This document shows positions 54,672 through 62,367 of a stretch of DNA of 64,000 bases, one piece after another. Under the pieces are notes generated by a model. That model did not search any database and was not told where the DNA came from. It saw only the letters and a program-made list of their open reading frames with translations. This DNA comes from Cycloclasticus sp. 46_120_T64 (lineage in GTDB: Bacteria > Pseudomonadota > Gammaproteobacteria > Methylococcales > Cycloclasticaceae): NCBI GenBank assembly GCA_002162695.1, contig MAAM01000011.1, positions 1 through 64,000 of the forward strand. The letters run 5' to 3'. A program made the position numbers and the translations under genes. Each line of letters starts with the position of its first letter. The first letter of the stretch is position 1.

Positions 54672-55727
54672 CTAGGCTTGTAATGCGATTTCTTTGAAGT
54701 CATCGATATGTTGGGTAAATATATCGACGAGTGCTGGGTCAAACTGGCTGCCGCTATGCTCAACAATATAGTTAATGACCTCATCCATCTCCCAAGCTTT
54801 TTTGTAACAACGCGGGTGGCTTAGTGCGTCAAACACATCGGCTAGGGCAACAATTCGCCCATAGATATGAATCTCCTCACCTTTTAATTGCCGAGGGTAG
54901 CCTTTACCATTCCACTTTTCATGGTGTTGATGGGCAATAATGGCGGCTGCTTTGATGAGTTTACGTTTTGATGAACGCAATAAGTTATAAGCATTACTGG
55001 TATGGCTTTGCATGACGATAAACTCTTCTTCGGTATAACGCCCGGGTTTGTGTAATATTTCATGCGGTACGGTCATTTTGCCGATGTCGTGCATCGGTGA
55101 GGCATGAAATAAGGTATCGACGTCTTCTTCGCTGAGTGTCGGGTGGTGCTGAGCCAATAAAGCAGATATTTCCGCCACCCGTTTAATATGTTTGCCGGTT
55201 TCATCCGAGGTGGCTTCCATGAGCTCGGTTAACATCCAAATGATCTCTTTTTGGTTTTCTTCGAGCTCAGTAAGGAGTCGTTGGTGCTGGGTCTTAATTT
55301 TAGTTTCTAGGCTTATATTGTTCGCTTGCAAGAGTTTCTTGGCGCGGTGTAGTTGCAGGTGTGTCTGTACTCGAGCTATCAGCTCTTCGGCATGAAAAGG
55401 CTTGCTGATGTAATCGACCGCACCGACCGAAAAGCCTTTGGAGATAGAGTCAATATCTACTTTAGCGGTTAAAAATATAATGGGAATATCTTTCGTTTTC
55501 GGGTTTGCTTTGAGTTTTTTACAGACGGTGAAACCGTCGATGCCGGGCATCATAATGTCGAGTAAGATTAAATCAAATGCCACGGGTGACTGTTCTATCA
55601 AACTCAGTGCTTCAGCCCCCCGTGTTGAAAACGAGAAGTTATAGCTGCACTCTTTCATGAGATTCATTGCAACTTGAATATTGTCGACCACGTCATCAAT
55701 GATCAAAATATGGGCGTTTAAGTCCAT
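54672..55727 (-). CDS. Response regulator with HD-GYP c-di-GMP phosphodiesterase domain
   Basis: This 351-residue protein has a receiver (5-122) with the phospho-acceptor Asp57 in LLDIMMPG and Lys109, a short helical linker, and an HD-GYP domain (about 165-345). All catalytic motifs are present: HIKRVAEIS, HDIGK (213-217), HHEKWNGKGYP (268-278) and RIVALADVFDALSHPRCYK. It should hydrolyse c-di-GMP when phosphorylated. It lies just upstream of the hybrid kinase gene on the same strand, so the two are one operon and probably a cognate pair. Confidence 0.95.
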   Translation of the reverse strand: MDLNAHILIIDDVVDNIQVAMNLMKECSYNFSFSTRGAEALSLIEQSPVAFDLILLDIMMPGIDGFTVCKKLKANPKTKDIPIIFLTAKVDIDSISKGFSVGAVDYISKPFHAEELIARVQTHLQLHRAKKLLQANNISLETKIKTQHQRLLTELEENQKEIIWMLTELMEATSDETGKHIKRVAEISALLAQHHPTLSEEDVDTLFHASPMHDIGKMTVPHEILHKPGRYTEEEFIVMQSHTSNAYNLLRSSKRKLIKAAAIIAHQHHEKWNGKGYPRQLKGEEIHIYGRIVALADVFDALSHPRCYKKAWEMDEVINYIVEHSGSQFDPALVDIFTQHIDDFKEIALQA

Positions 55728-55820
55728 TTATATACCTTAACTAATCCATTAGTAGAGTTAGCATTCCTCATTACTAGCATGGAGTCAATAATTTATCGTT
55801 ATTTGATATGAGGGATATTT

Positions 55821-56819
55821 ATGCCGTTGGCTGATGCGGTGTTTATCGAGTACATTGACGATAGTCAGCCTGAGTTATATTGCGATAAAATATCGAGCTT
55901 CTTTATTGGTTTTAGTGCATATACATTAATGATTGAGTCTCCCTTATTACAGCGCTTACCTGTCGGTGCGCGTTATATGATTATGAGTGCCTTGGCATTT
56001 AGTGTCATGTCGCTATTTGTTAAATTGCTGGGCGAAGGTATACCGGTGCTGGAAATTGTGGCGGCTCGATCAGTGGTGTCGCTGTTGATCAGCTATGTGT
56101 CGCTTAAACGTTTGCGTTTAGGGCTTTTCGGGCAGCGTAAGGGCTTATTATTTGCACGTGGTTTGGTCGGGTTTATGGCGTTAAATTGTGTGTTTTATGC
56201 ACTCACCAAGCTACCGTTGGCCGAGGCCACGGTGCTGCAATATATGCACCCGATGTTTACCGCTGGGTTGGCGTTGATTTTTCTTAAGGAGCGTTTTTCG
56301 CTAGCGACCCTCGCTTGTATTGCCTTGAGTTTTATTGGACTGTTGTTTGTTGTGCGTGCAGAACTGGTCTTTTCTACGGTAGTACAAGACTTCGATGATT
56401 TCGCGGTTTGGGTAGCGGTGGCGGGAGCTTTGGGTAGTGCGGTAGCCTACGTGTTGGTTAGAGCGCTGGCTAAAACCGAGCACCCATTGGTAATCGTGTT
56501 CTATTTTCCGTTAGTTTCTTTGCCCTGTAGTGTCTTCCTGTTATGGGATGATTTTGTCATGCCAGAAGGGATGAGCTGGCTGTATTTGCTGGCCGTTGGT
56601 GTGTTTACCCAAGTGGGGCAGGTTGCTCTTACTCGGGCGATGCAAACAGAGACGGCTAGCCGGGCGACCAGCTTTGCCTATTTGCAAGTGGTGTTCGCGA
56701 TGTTATTAGGGGCTGTTTTTTATCAAGAAATACCCCCTATCGGCACCGTTATTGGTGCTGGTCTGATTATTGCAGCGGCTTATCTGAATGTTGTATGGCA
56801 AAAGAAAACCACTAGTTAA
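55821..56819 (+). CDS. DMT-superfamily transporter (EamA domains)
   Basis: This 332-residue inner-membrane protein has two EamA repeats of five helices each. ARYMIMSALAFSVMSLFVKLL begins the first (residues about 50-70), with KLPLAEATVLQYMHPMFTAGLALIFLKERFS at its end. The second ends QTETASRATSFAYLQVVFAMLLGAVFYQEIP. The start ATG 55821 has GAGG 8 bp upstream, though it gives an unusual 45-residue polar extension before the first helix. A shorter form from a downstream Met is possible. The substrate is unknown. Confidence 0.87.
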   Translation: MPLADAVFIEYIDDSQPELYCDKISSFFIGFSAYTLMIESPLLQRLPVGARYMIMSALAFSVMSLFVKLLGEGIPVLEIVAARSVVSLLISYVSLKRLRLGLFGQRKGLLFARGLVGFMALNCVFYALTKLPLAEATVLQYMHPMFTAGLALIFLKERFSLATLACIALSFIGLLFVVRAELVFSTVVQDFDDFAVWVAVAGALGSAVAYVLVRALAKTEHPLVIVFYFPLVSLPCSVFLLWDDFVMPEGMSWLYLLAVGVFTQVGQVALTRAMQTETASRATSFAYLQVVFAMLLGAVFYQEIPPIGTVIGAGLIIAAAYLNVVWQKKTTS

Positions 56820-56897
56820 TTTTGGATATGGTAGTAAACCTTCTGTTAACGGGCTTGCTGAGTCTATTACTTGAATTTTATTGAGGGGAGGGTCTCG

Positions 56898-57497
56898 ATG
56901 GCTAAGTACTTACCTATAAGCTTGTTTGCATTATCCATTGTGCTTTTAGTGCCGGGTTTAACCCAGCCATTGATGAGTATCGAAGCGACGGTTGATCGGC
57001 GTGATGTACTGATTATGACGGCGGAGGCGTTGACGGGGCAGCAGCAAAGTCATCAACTGATTCACACGGTATTGCAATCACTCTTGCAGCAACTCGATAT
57101 TGAGGGCAGGGTGACGGTGTTTAAGTCAAGCCGCAGCTTGATGGGGACGGTGAGCGAACTGGTGTCGCAGGGTCATGTGTTGGTGGGCTTGCTTATTGGT
57201 TTGTTTGGGGTGCTTATCCCGGTGTTTAAAATATTGCTGTTGAGTGGGTCTTGTTGTGTGAAAAACGGTGCTATTAAACAGACCTTGTTGACATTGAATA
57301 GCCGTCTCAGTAAGTGGTCAATGTCGGATGTGTTTATAATGGCCTTGGTGGTGACGTTTTTAACGATCAACGCCAATGAGTACTCAATTAATACTGTGCA
57401 AATGACTGCAACACTGGGCAGCGGTTTCTATTTTTTTGCCGCATACTGCCTATTGGCCATCGCAGCGGCTCAATTAATGGAACGGCAAGCGAGATAA
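56898..57497 (+). CDS. PqiA-domain (paraquat-inducible protein A-like) membrane protein
   Basis: ATG 56898 is chosen because GGGGAGG stands 6 bp upstream; the 199-residue protein starts MAKYLPISLFALS. Four membrane helices are visible, at about 6-24, 95-120, 140-165 and 175-190. LSKWSMSDVFIMALVVTFLTI matches the KWSMLDVFxxALLV signature of the PqiA domain, followed by GSGFYFFAAYCLL. PqiA proteins take part in lipid transport between membranes with PqiB-type MCE partners, none of which is nearby. This is a single-domain, short member. Confidence 0.8.
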   Translation: MAKYLPISLFALSIVLLVPGLTQPLMSIEATVDRRDVLIMTAEALTGQQQSHQLIHTVLQSLLQQLDIEGRVTVFKSSRSLMGTVSELVSQGHVLVGLLIGLFGVLIPVFKILLLSGSCCVKNGAIKQTLLTLNSRLSKWSMSDVFIMALVVTFLTINANEYSINTVQMTATLGSGFYFFAAYCLLAIAAAQLMERQAR

Positions 57498-57560
57498 AAG
57501 CTGGGTATTGTTGTCAGTCGTATTGAAGAAAGATCTAGGTAATTTTTAGCAGGAGGAATA

Positions 57561-57839
57561 ATGGCAAAGGCGTGTGCACGACATATATTGGTTAAAAGTA
57601 AAGAAGAAGCCGAAAAGCTTAAAAAACAACTCGCCTCGGGAGCAGACTTCGCTCAATTGGCGAAAAAACACTCGGTATGTAATTCGGCCAAGAAAGGTGG
57701 GGATCTCGGTGAATTCTCGCCGGGTACAATGCTCAAGGCATTCGATAATATTGTCTTCAAAAAAGCACTGTTAACGGTGCATGGGCCGTTGAAGACTAAG
57801 TTTGGTTATCACCTGATAGAGACTATTTACCGAAGCTAG
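57561..57839 (+). CDS. ppiC: Parvulin-type peptidyl-prolyl isomerase PpiC
   Basis: This 92-residue cytoplasmic isomerase is the size of E. coli PpiC. It covers one whole parvulin domain: CARHILVKSKEEAEKLKKQLASGADFAQLAKKHSVCNSAKKGGDLGEFSPG and ending GPLKTKFGYHLIETIYRS. It has no signal peptide. AGGAGGAATA gives a strong ribosome-binding site 6 bases before the ATG. Confidence 0.95.
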   Translation: MAKACARHILVKSKEEAEKLKKQLASGADFAQLAKKHSVCNSAKKGGDLGEFSPGTMLKAFDNIVFKKALLTVHGPLKTKFGYHLIETIYRS

Positions 57840-57853
57840 ATCTTAGCTGGGGC

Positions 57854-58744
57854 TTAAGCTAACGATAAGTTTTTGTTACAGCTAAATGATCGAATGTGTT
57901 GATTGACGGGGTCGATGAAGTTGATGCTTTTTGCCAGTAATTGCAGCGGTTGTGAGTAATTATCGTCTTGTTTGCCGGCTAATACCGGGTAATAACGGTC
58001 ATGCAAAATCGGTATGCCCAGCGACTGCATATGTACGCGTAGTTGGTGGGTTTTACCGCTAATCGGGCTTAGTTCAAAGAGCGCTTTATTGGCAGATAAC
58101 CGTACACACTTAATGCTTGAATGGCTGTTGGCTGGGCCGTCGGTTATTTTCATGAGGAAGCTCGGGGTTGATTTAACTAAGCGGTTTTTTAGCTGCCAGT
58201 GCTGCCCGACGTATACGCTATCTGCTTGGACCTGTGCAATGGCTTGGTAGGTTTTTTGTATTTTCCGGCTGGCAAATAAATGGTGGTACAACTGCCGGTT
58301 TTTGGGCTGAATGGAAAATAACACCAAGCCGGCGGTATCTCTATCGAGTCGGTGCAAGGCTTGTAGATCGCTGATGCCCGTTTTGTCGCGTAACCTGTTT
58401 TGTAGGCATTCATTGATATAAGCGCCACCGGGGGTTACCGGTAAAAAATGGGGTTTATACGCAACCAATAATTGTTCGTCTTGAAATAGTATTTCTTCGT
58501 CAAATGGAATGCAGGGTTCCTGATTCACTTCACGGTAATAATACACACGTTGTTGTGGCTGATAGGCGGTTGTTGGAGTGATTAAACGGCCATCGTGCCA
58601 ATGCACTTTGCCATCGTCCATTCGTTGCCGCCAAACGCTGATGGGGATGCTGGGAAACTTGCGGGCAAGGTACTGTAGTACGCTACTAACCCCAGGGTTT
58701 ATCTGCGGTAGGCTGAGTTTTGACGGTTGTTTGGCAATGCTCAC
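57854..58744 (-). CDS. RluA-family pseudouridine synthase
   Basis: This 296-residue enzyme isomerises uridine in structured RNA. The catalytic motif is HRLDRDTAGLVLFS (about 131-144, Asp). It opens with an S4-like N-terminal part (VLQYLARKFPSIPISVWRQRMDDGKVHWHDG), then LVAYKPHFLPVTPGG, and closes with ELSPISGKTHQLRVHMQSLGIPILHDRYY. GTG start. The exact target (23S rRNA or tRNA position) cannot be fixed. It converges with ppiC 14 bp away. Confidence 0.92.
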   Translation of the reverse strand: MSIAKQPSKLSLPQINPGVSSVLQYLARKFPSIPISVWRQRMDDGKVHWHDGRLITPTTAYQPQQRVYYYREVNQEPCIPFDEEILFQDEQLLVAYKPHFLPVTPGGAYINECLQNRLRDKTGISDLQALHRLDRDTAGLVLFSIQPKNRQLYHHLFASRKIQKTYQAIAQVQADSVYVGQHWQLKNRLVKSTPSFLMKITDGPANSHSSIKCVRLSANKALFELSPISGKTHQLRVHMQSLGIPILHDRYYPVLAGKQDDNYSQPLQLLAKSINFIDPVNQHIRSFSCNKNLSLA

Positions 58745-58870
58745 GTCGGTTTTAAAGTTGTTGTTTATGCTGAAAGCCTATTCTAGCGTAGCAGCCAGTC
58801 GTTGAGGTTTTATGTTTGTTTATTATTGAGTGCTAAAATGCACGGTATTTTTAGTTTACAGTGATTGAGC

Positions 58871-59632
58871 ATGCTTGCTACCGAGTTGACACCGTTAATG
58901 ATTTTAAGCCTCAGTGTAGTCGCCTTTGTGGCGGGTTATATTTCCTCGATAGCGGGTGCGGGCGGTTTGATAACTCTGCCTATTCTGCTCTGGTTTGGTC
59001 TGCCGCCGATTAATGCCTTGGCAACCAATAAGGTGCAAAGCGCTTTAGGCACGCTTTCGTCGAGCTGGAATTTTTTCCGTAAAGGGTATATTAATTTAAC
59101 AGAGATTCGTTATTCCATCGTATTGGCTGTGCTTGGCTCGGTATGTGGAACCTTGCTCGCGCAGCGTATGGGAAATGAATTGTTGTTACGGCTGACCCCA
59201 GTGCTGCTGATAATGGTTGCGCTGTATTTTTTATTCTCACCACGGGTGTCGGATAAAAGCTCGGTGGCGCGTTTGTCGGCGCTGTCGTTTAGCTTGTTTG
59301 CGGCTTTCCCGATTGGTTTATATGGCGGTTTTTTTGGCCCGGGGATGGGCTCAGTCTTACCGTTCTTATTCGTTTGCCTGAGTGGTTATAATTTATCGAA
59401 AGCGACGGCACAAACCAAGGTGTTGATCTTAGCAATCAACGGTGTATCGGCGATATTGTTTGCCTTGCACGGTGATGTGATATGGGAGCTGGCGCTGTAC
59501 ATGTCGGTCGCACAAATTATCGGTGCGCGTTTGGGGTCAAATAGGGTCATGAGTCAGGGCACCAGTTTGGTTCAACCGTTGATTGTTTGTATTACATTGT
59601 TAATGGCGCTGAAACTGTTGTTTTTTCCCTAG
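58871..59632 (+). CDS. TSUP (TauE/SafE) family membrane permease
   Basis: This is about 253 residues from ATG 58871; a TTG two codons earlier is equally open. Eight hydrophobic segments are present, with the family opening VAFVAGYISSIAGAGGLITLPILLWFGLPPINALATNKVQSALGTLSSS and the second repeat PIGLYGGFFGPGMGSVLPFLFVCLSGYNLSKATAQTKVLIL. These proteins move sulfur compounds or organic anions. The substrate is not inferable. It overlaps the convergent dsbB gene by 4 bp. Confidence 0.9.
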   Translation: MLATELTPLMILSLSVVAFVAGYISSIAGAGGLITLPILLWFGLPPINALATNKVQSALGTLSSSWNFFRKGYINLTEIRYSIVLAVLGSVCGTLLAQRMGNELLLRLTPVLLIMVALYFLFSPRVSDKSSVARLSALSFSLFAAFPIGLYGGFFGPGMGSVLPFLFVCLSGYNLSKATAQTKVLILAINGVSAILFALHGDVIWELALYMSVAQIIGARLGSNRVMSQGTSLVQPLIVCITLLMALKLLFFP

Positions 59633-60153
59633 CAGCGGCTGTTTTTTATGCCGTGAAACTCGCGGTAAAGCAAGCCGAGAATAACGCTGAACATCAAACA
59701 GAATGAAACGAATAATGCTTCTGCCATGCTGATGCCAAAGGCCATTTCTGGGGTGTAACCGCAGGTGCTATGTACTCTGAATATGAGCGGGAACCATTGG
59801 TCGAGAGCGAACCATTTCGGCAAACCAATGTCGAAGCTGCAGCTGCCCATGATGAAACCACGCTCGGTACCTAATAATTCCCATGATCGTTCGATTAATA
59901 CGCTGTAATTGGCCAGCATCAGTACCAGGACCATGCTTCTAGCGGCGCGGTGGCCGCGAAAGAAAAACCCCATTAACGATAGCATCAAGCCGCTGGCTAA
60001 TAAAATGCGTACGTGGATACAGACTACGCAGGGTGGAAAGTCCAGTACGTATTGGTAATAAAGGGCGATACTTTCAAAGGAAAGGCCGCTGCTGACCCAG
60101 AGGAACCAGAGTGTACTCGAGTGATTTTTGGGTAAAGCGTTAAGTATATTCAT
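59629..60153 (-). CDS. dsbB: Disulfide bond formation protein B
   Basis: This 174-residue four-helix inner-membrane quinone reductase reoxidises DsbA. The first active-site pair is CVVC in PPCVVCIHVRILL (about 38-50, periplasmic edge), and the second pair is the cysteine of GSCSFDIGLPKWF together with that of HSTCGYTPEMAFG, in the second periplasmic loop. FGISMAEALFVSFCLMFSVILG is the final helix. The length matches DsbB. It is convergent with the TSUP gene. Confidence 0.92.
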   Translation of the reverse strand: MNILNALPKNHSSTLWFLWVSSGLSFESIALYYQYVLDFPPCVVCIHVRILLASGLMLSLMGFFFRGHRAARSMVLVLMLANYSVLIERSWELLGTERGFIMGSCSFDIGLPKWFALDQWFPLIFRVHSTCGYTPEMAFGISMAEALFVSFCLMFSVILGLLYREFHGIKNSRC

Positions 60154-60402
60154 AAGGGTGGGGGAGGATTTGTAATGAGCGTATTCTACGTTAGTAGGGA
60201 TATTTAATTGTCAGCTCTTCCAAGATCGATTATTCCTTAAAGTTATACTGTGTTTGTTTTTTAGAACAAAAAGAGATTAATAATTTCATCAAACGGTAGT
60301 ATTTAGCCAATATTTAACTAAGCTCACTCTATAGAGAGTTACTAAACGATTGTTTAACTCTGGCTTAGCTCTGTTGTTATTAAATTCAAGCGTATAAATA
60401 AT

Positions 60403-61602
60403 ATGAAAAATAAAGCGTTTTTTTATCTGTTTCCAGTTGGCATTGGTTTGTTGCTGGGAATCGGTTTTTCTTGGTTGATTGACCTTGAGCTGGTTAATGG
60501 CATTATTCTGCTAGGTTTGTTGTCGCTTAGCGGTGTCGTGGTGGGGGCCGTCTTGTATAGCAGTTTAGATAGCTGCCTAAATGATCGTCAACAAGAGCAG
60601 CAGGGTGTTATCGAGAATCAAACGGGGCTTGATAGTGCCGAGCGTTATGTCGCTGCGTTTGAAGCATTGTTGAGCGATGTACTGCCTATTTTGATAAAAC
60701 AAATTGCCGCGTCAAGGAACCTCACAGAAGCTGAGGTATCCAATTTAAGCGAGCGTTTTGCTGGGATGACTGCCTCTATCAGCGAATTGCAAGTCAGTCA
60801 GCAAGCAGGTGGTGGTGATTTAGTGGAAAACCTGTTGGCGAAATCTAAAACGGTTTTACACGGTGTTATTGATGAGTTGAATGTGCTGAATGAGGCTAAG
60901 GTGTCGATGTTGGCACAGGTTCAACAGCTGTCGTCACATACCGAACAGCTCGATGGTATGGCCAAAGAAGTTCGCGATATTGCGGATAACATTAACCTGC
61001 TCTCGTTAAATGCAGCCATTGAAGCCGCTAGGGCGGGTGAGCATGGACGGGGGTTTGCGGTTGTTGCCGATGAGGTGCGACGCTTAGCACAAACCTCCTC
61101 CGATGCGGGGATCCGGATTAGTCAAACAACTGAATCTATCACCTCTTCGATTGCAAGCACGCTCAGTGCGGCTGAATTGAGCGGTGATAGCTACTCCGAT
61201 AGCATCAATGCTTCAGAAGGTTATATCGATACGGTATTGAATGACATCGAAGGGACGCTTAATGCCTTTAAAGAGAAAACAGATGCGCTCTCTGAAGGTA
61301 ATGAACGAGTGCAGACGGAAATCTTTTCGGTGATTACCGCTTTGCAATTTCAAGATCGAGTCACCCAAATACTGGAACACGCCGAGCTTAATATAGGTGA
61401 TATTAAGGCAATGATTGAAAGTCATAAGTGCCTGAGCTTGAAGGATCGGAGCGCTCAGTTAGTGACTGATGAAAACCTGCTAGACAGCATGGCGCAGCGT
61501 TATACCATGCCCGAAGAACTGGAACACCATAATGCAACCGTAGGTGGTGATCTCGAAATTCAGACGGCGAAAACGGAAGAAGATGATTTAACGTTTTTTT
61601 AA
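60403..61602 (+). CDS. Short methyl-accepting chemotaxis protein without periplasmic sensor
   Basis: This 399-residue receptor has two adjacent N-terminal membrane helices (about 5-24 and 28-50) joined by a very short loop. There is no periplasmic domain and no clear HAMP. The signalling hairpin is intact: [44 protein letters not shown] (about 198-242). A second conserved element, [20 protein letters not shown] (about 308-327), is typical of receptors of this short type. It opens a chemosensory operon with a CheY, STAS and CheA. The input is likely internal or membrane-linked. Confidence 0.88.
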   Translation: MKNKAFFYLFPVGIGLLLGIGFSWLIDLELVNGIILLGLLSLSGVVVGAVLYSSLDSCLNDRQQEQQGVIENQTGLDSAERYVAAFEALLSDVLPILIKQIAASRNLTEAEVSNLSERFAGMTASISELQVSQQAGGGDLVENLLAKSKTVLHGVIDELNVLNEAKVSMLAQVQQLSSHTEQLDGMAKEVRDIADNINLLSLNAAIEAARAGEHGRGFAVVADEVRRLAQTSSDAGIRISQTTESITSSIASTLSAAELSGDSYSDSINASEGYIDTVLNDIEGTLNAFKEKTDALSEGNERVQTEIFSVITALQFQDRVTQILEHAELNIGDIKAMIESHKCLSLKDRSAQLVTDENLLDSMAQRYTMPEELEHHNATVGGDLEIQTAKTEEDDLTFF

Positions 61603-61645
61603 CTGATTGAATAATTGAAATTAAATGAGTAGAAGGAAATAGACA

Positions 61646-62014
61646 ATGGCAAAAACTATCATGATCGTCGATGATTCGGCCTCTATCAGACAGGTCGTTG
61701 GGCTAACCTTAAAAGGCGCAGGTTTTGATGTGATCGATGCGGTTGACGGGGTCGATGCGCTGAAAAAGCTGGATGGGGTGAAAATTCATTTGCTGATAAC
61801 TGACGTTAATATGCCGAATATGGATGGTATTACCTTGGTGCAAGAGGCTAAAAAATTGCCGGCCTATAAGTTTACCCCGATGATGATGTTAACCACTGAA
61901 GCGTCGGATGAGAAAAAACAAGCTGGGCGCGCGGCGGGTGCAAAGGCGTGGTTGGTTAAACCCTTCCAGCCACCCATGCTATTGGCTGCGGTATCAAAAC
62001 TGATTTTACCGTAA
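61646..62014 (+). CDS. CheY-like single-domain response regulator
   Basis: This 122-residue receiver shows MIVDDSASIRQVVGLTLKGAGF, the phospho-acceptor Asp in LLITDVNMPNMDG (about residue 53), TTEASDEKKQAGRAAGAKAW and the conserved Lys of VKPFQPPML. It has no output domain, as in CheY. It follows the receptor gene by 43 bp and precedes the STAS gene. It is more like the CheY of second chemosensory systems than the flagellar CheY, judged by neighbours. Confidence 0.92.
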   Translation: MAKTIMIVDDSASIRQVVGLTLKGAGFDVIDAVDGVDALKKLDGVKIHLLITDVNMPNMDGITLVQEAKKLPAYKFTPMMMLTTEASDEKKQAGRAAGAKAWLVKPFQPPMLLAAVSKLILP

Positions 62015-62034
62015 GCCTTATTCGGGAGCGAACG

Positions 62035-62367
62035 ATGGCGATTAAGATAACTGAGCAAAGCGATACGCTAACGCATATTTCGATAGCGGATGAAATGACT
62101 ATTTATACCGTCTTGGAGCAAAAAAATGAATTATTAGCGCAGCTGAAGCCAGGTCAACAATTACAACTTGATTTATCGGCGGTGCCTGAGATTGACAGTG
62201 CGGGGATGCAATTACTTATCCATTTGAAAAAAAAAGCGAAGCAATTGGATAATGAGTTTAGTTTAACCAATCACAGCCAGACCGTTGTCGAAGTGATCGG
62301 ACTGTTTAATTTAACCTCTTTTTTTGGCGACCCTATCGTGATAACCGCCGACAGGAGTGCGTCATGA
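62035..62367 (+). CDS. STAS-domain protein (anti-sigma factor antagonist-like)
   Basis: This 110-residue single STAS domain reads MTIYTVLEQKNELLAQLKPGQQLQLDLSAVPEIDSAGMQLLIHLKKKAKQL. The phosphorylatable serine in the DSAG loop lies near residue 59. ATG 62035 lies 20 bp after the CheY-like gene. Its stop overlaps the cheA start (ATGA, 4 bp). STAS genes between a CheY and a CheA occur in several chemosensory operons; the partner kinase or target is unknown. Confidence 0.9.
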   Translation: MAIKITEQSDTLTHISIADEMTIYTVLEQKNELLAQLKPGQQLQLDLSAVPEIDSAGMQLLIHLKKKAKQLDNEFSLTNHSQTVVEVIGLFNLTSFFGDPIVITADRSAS

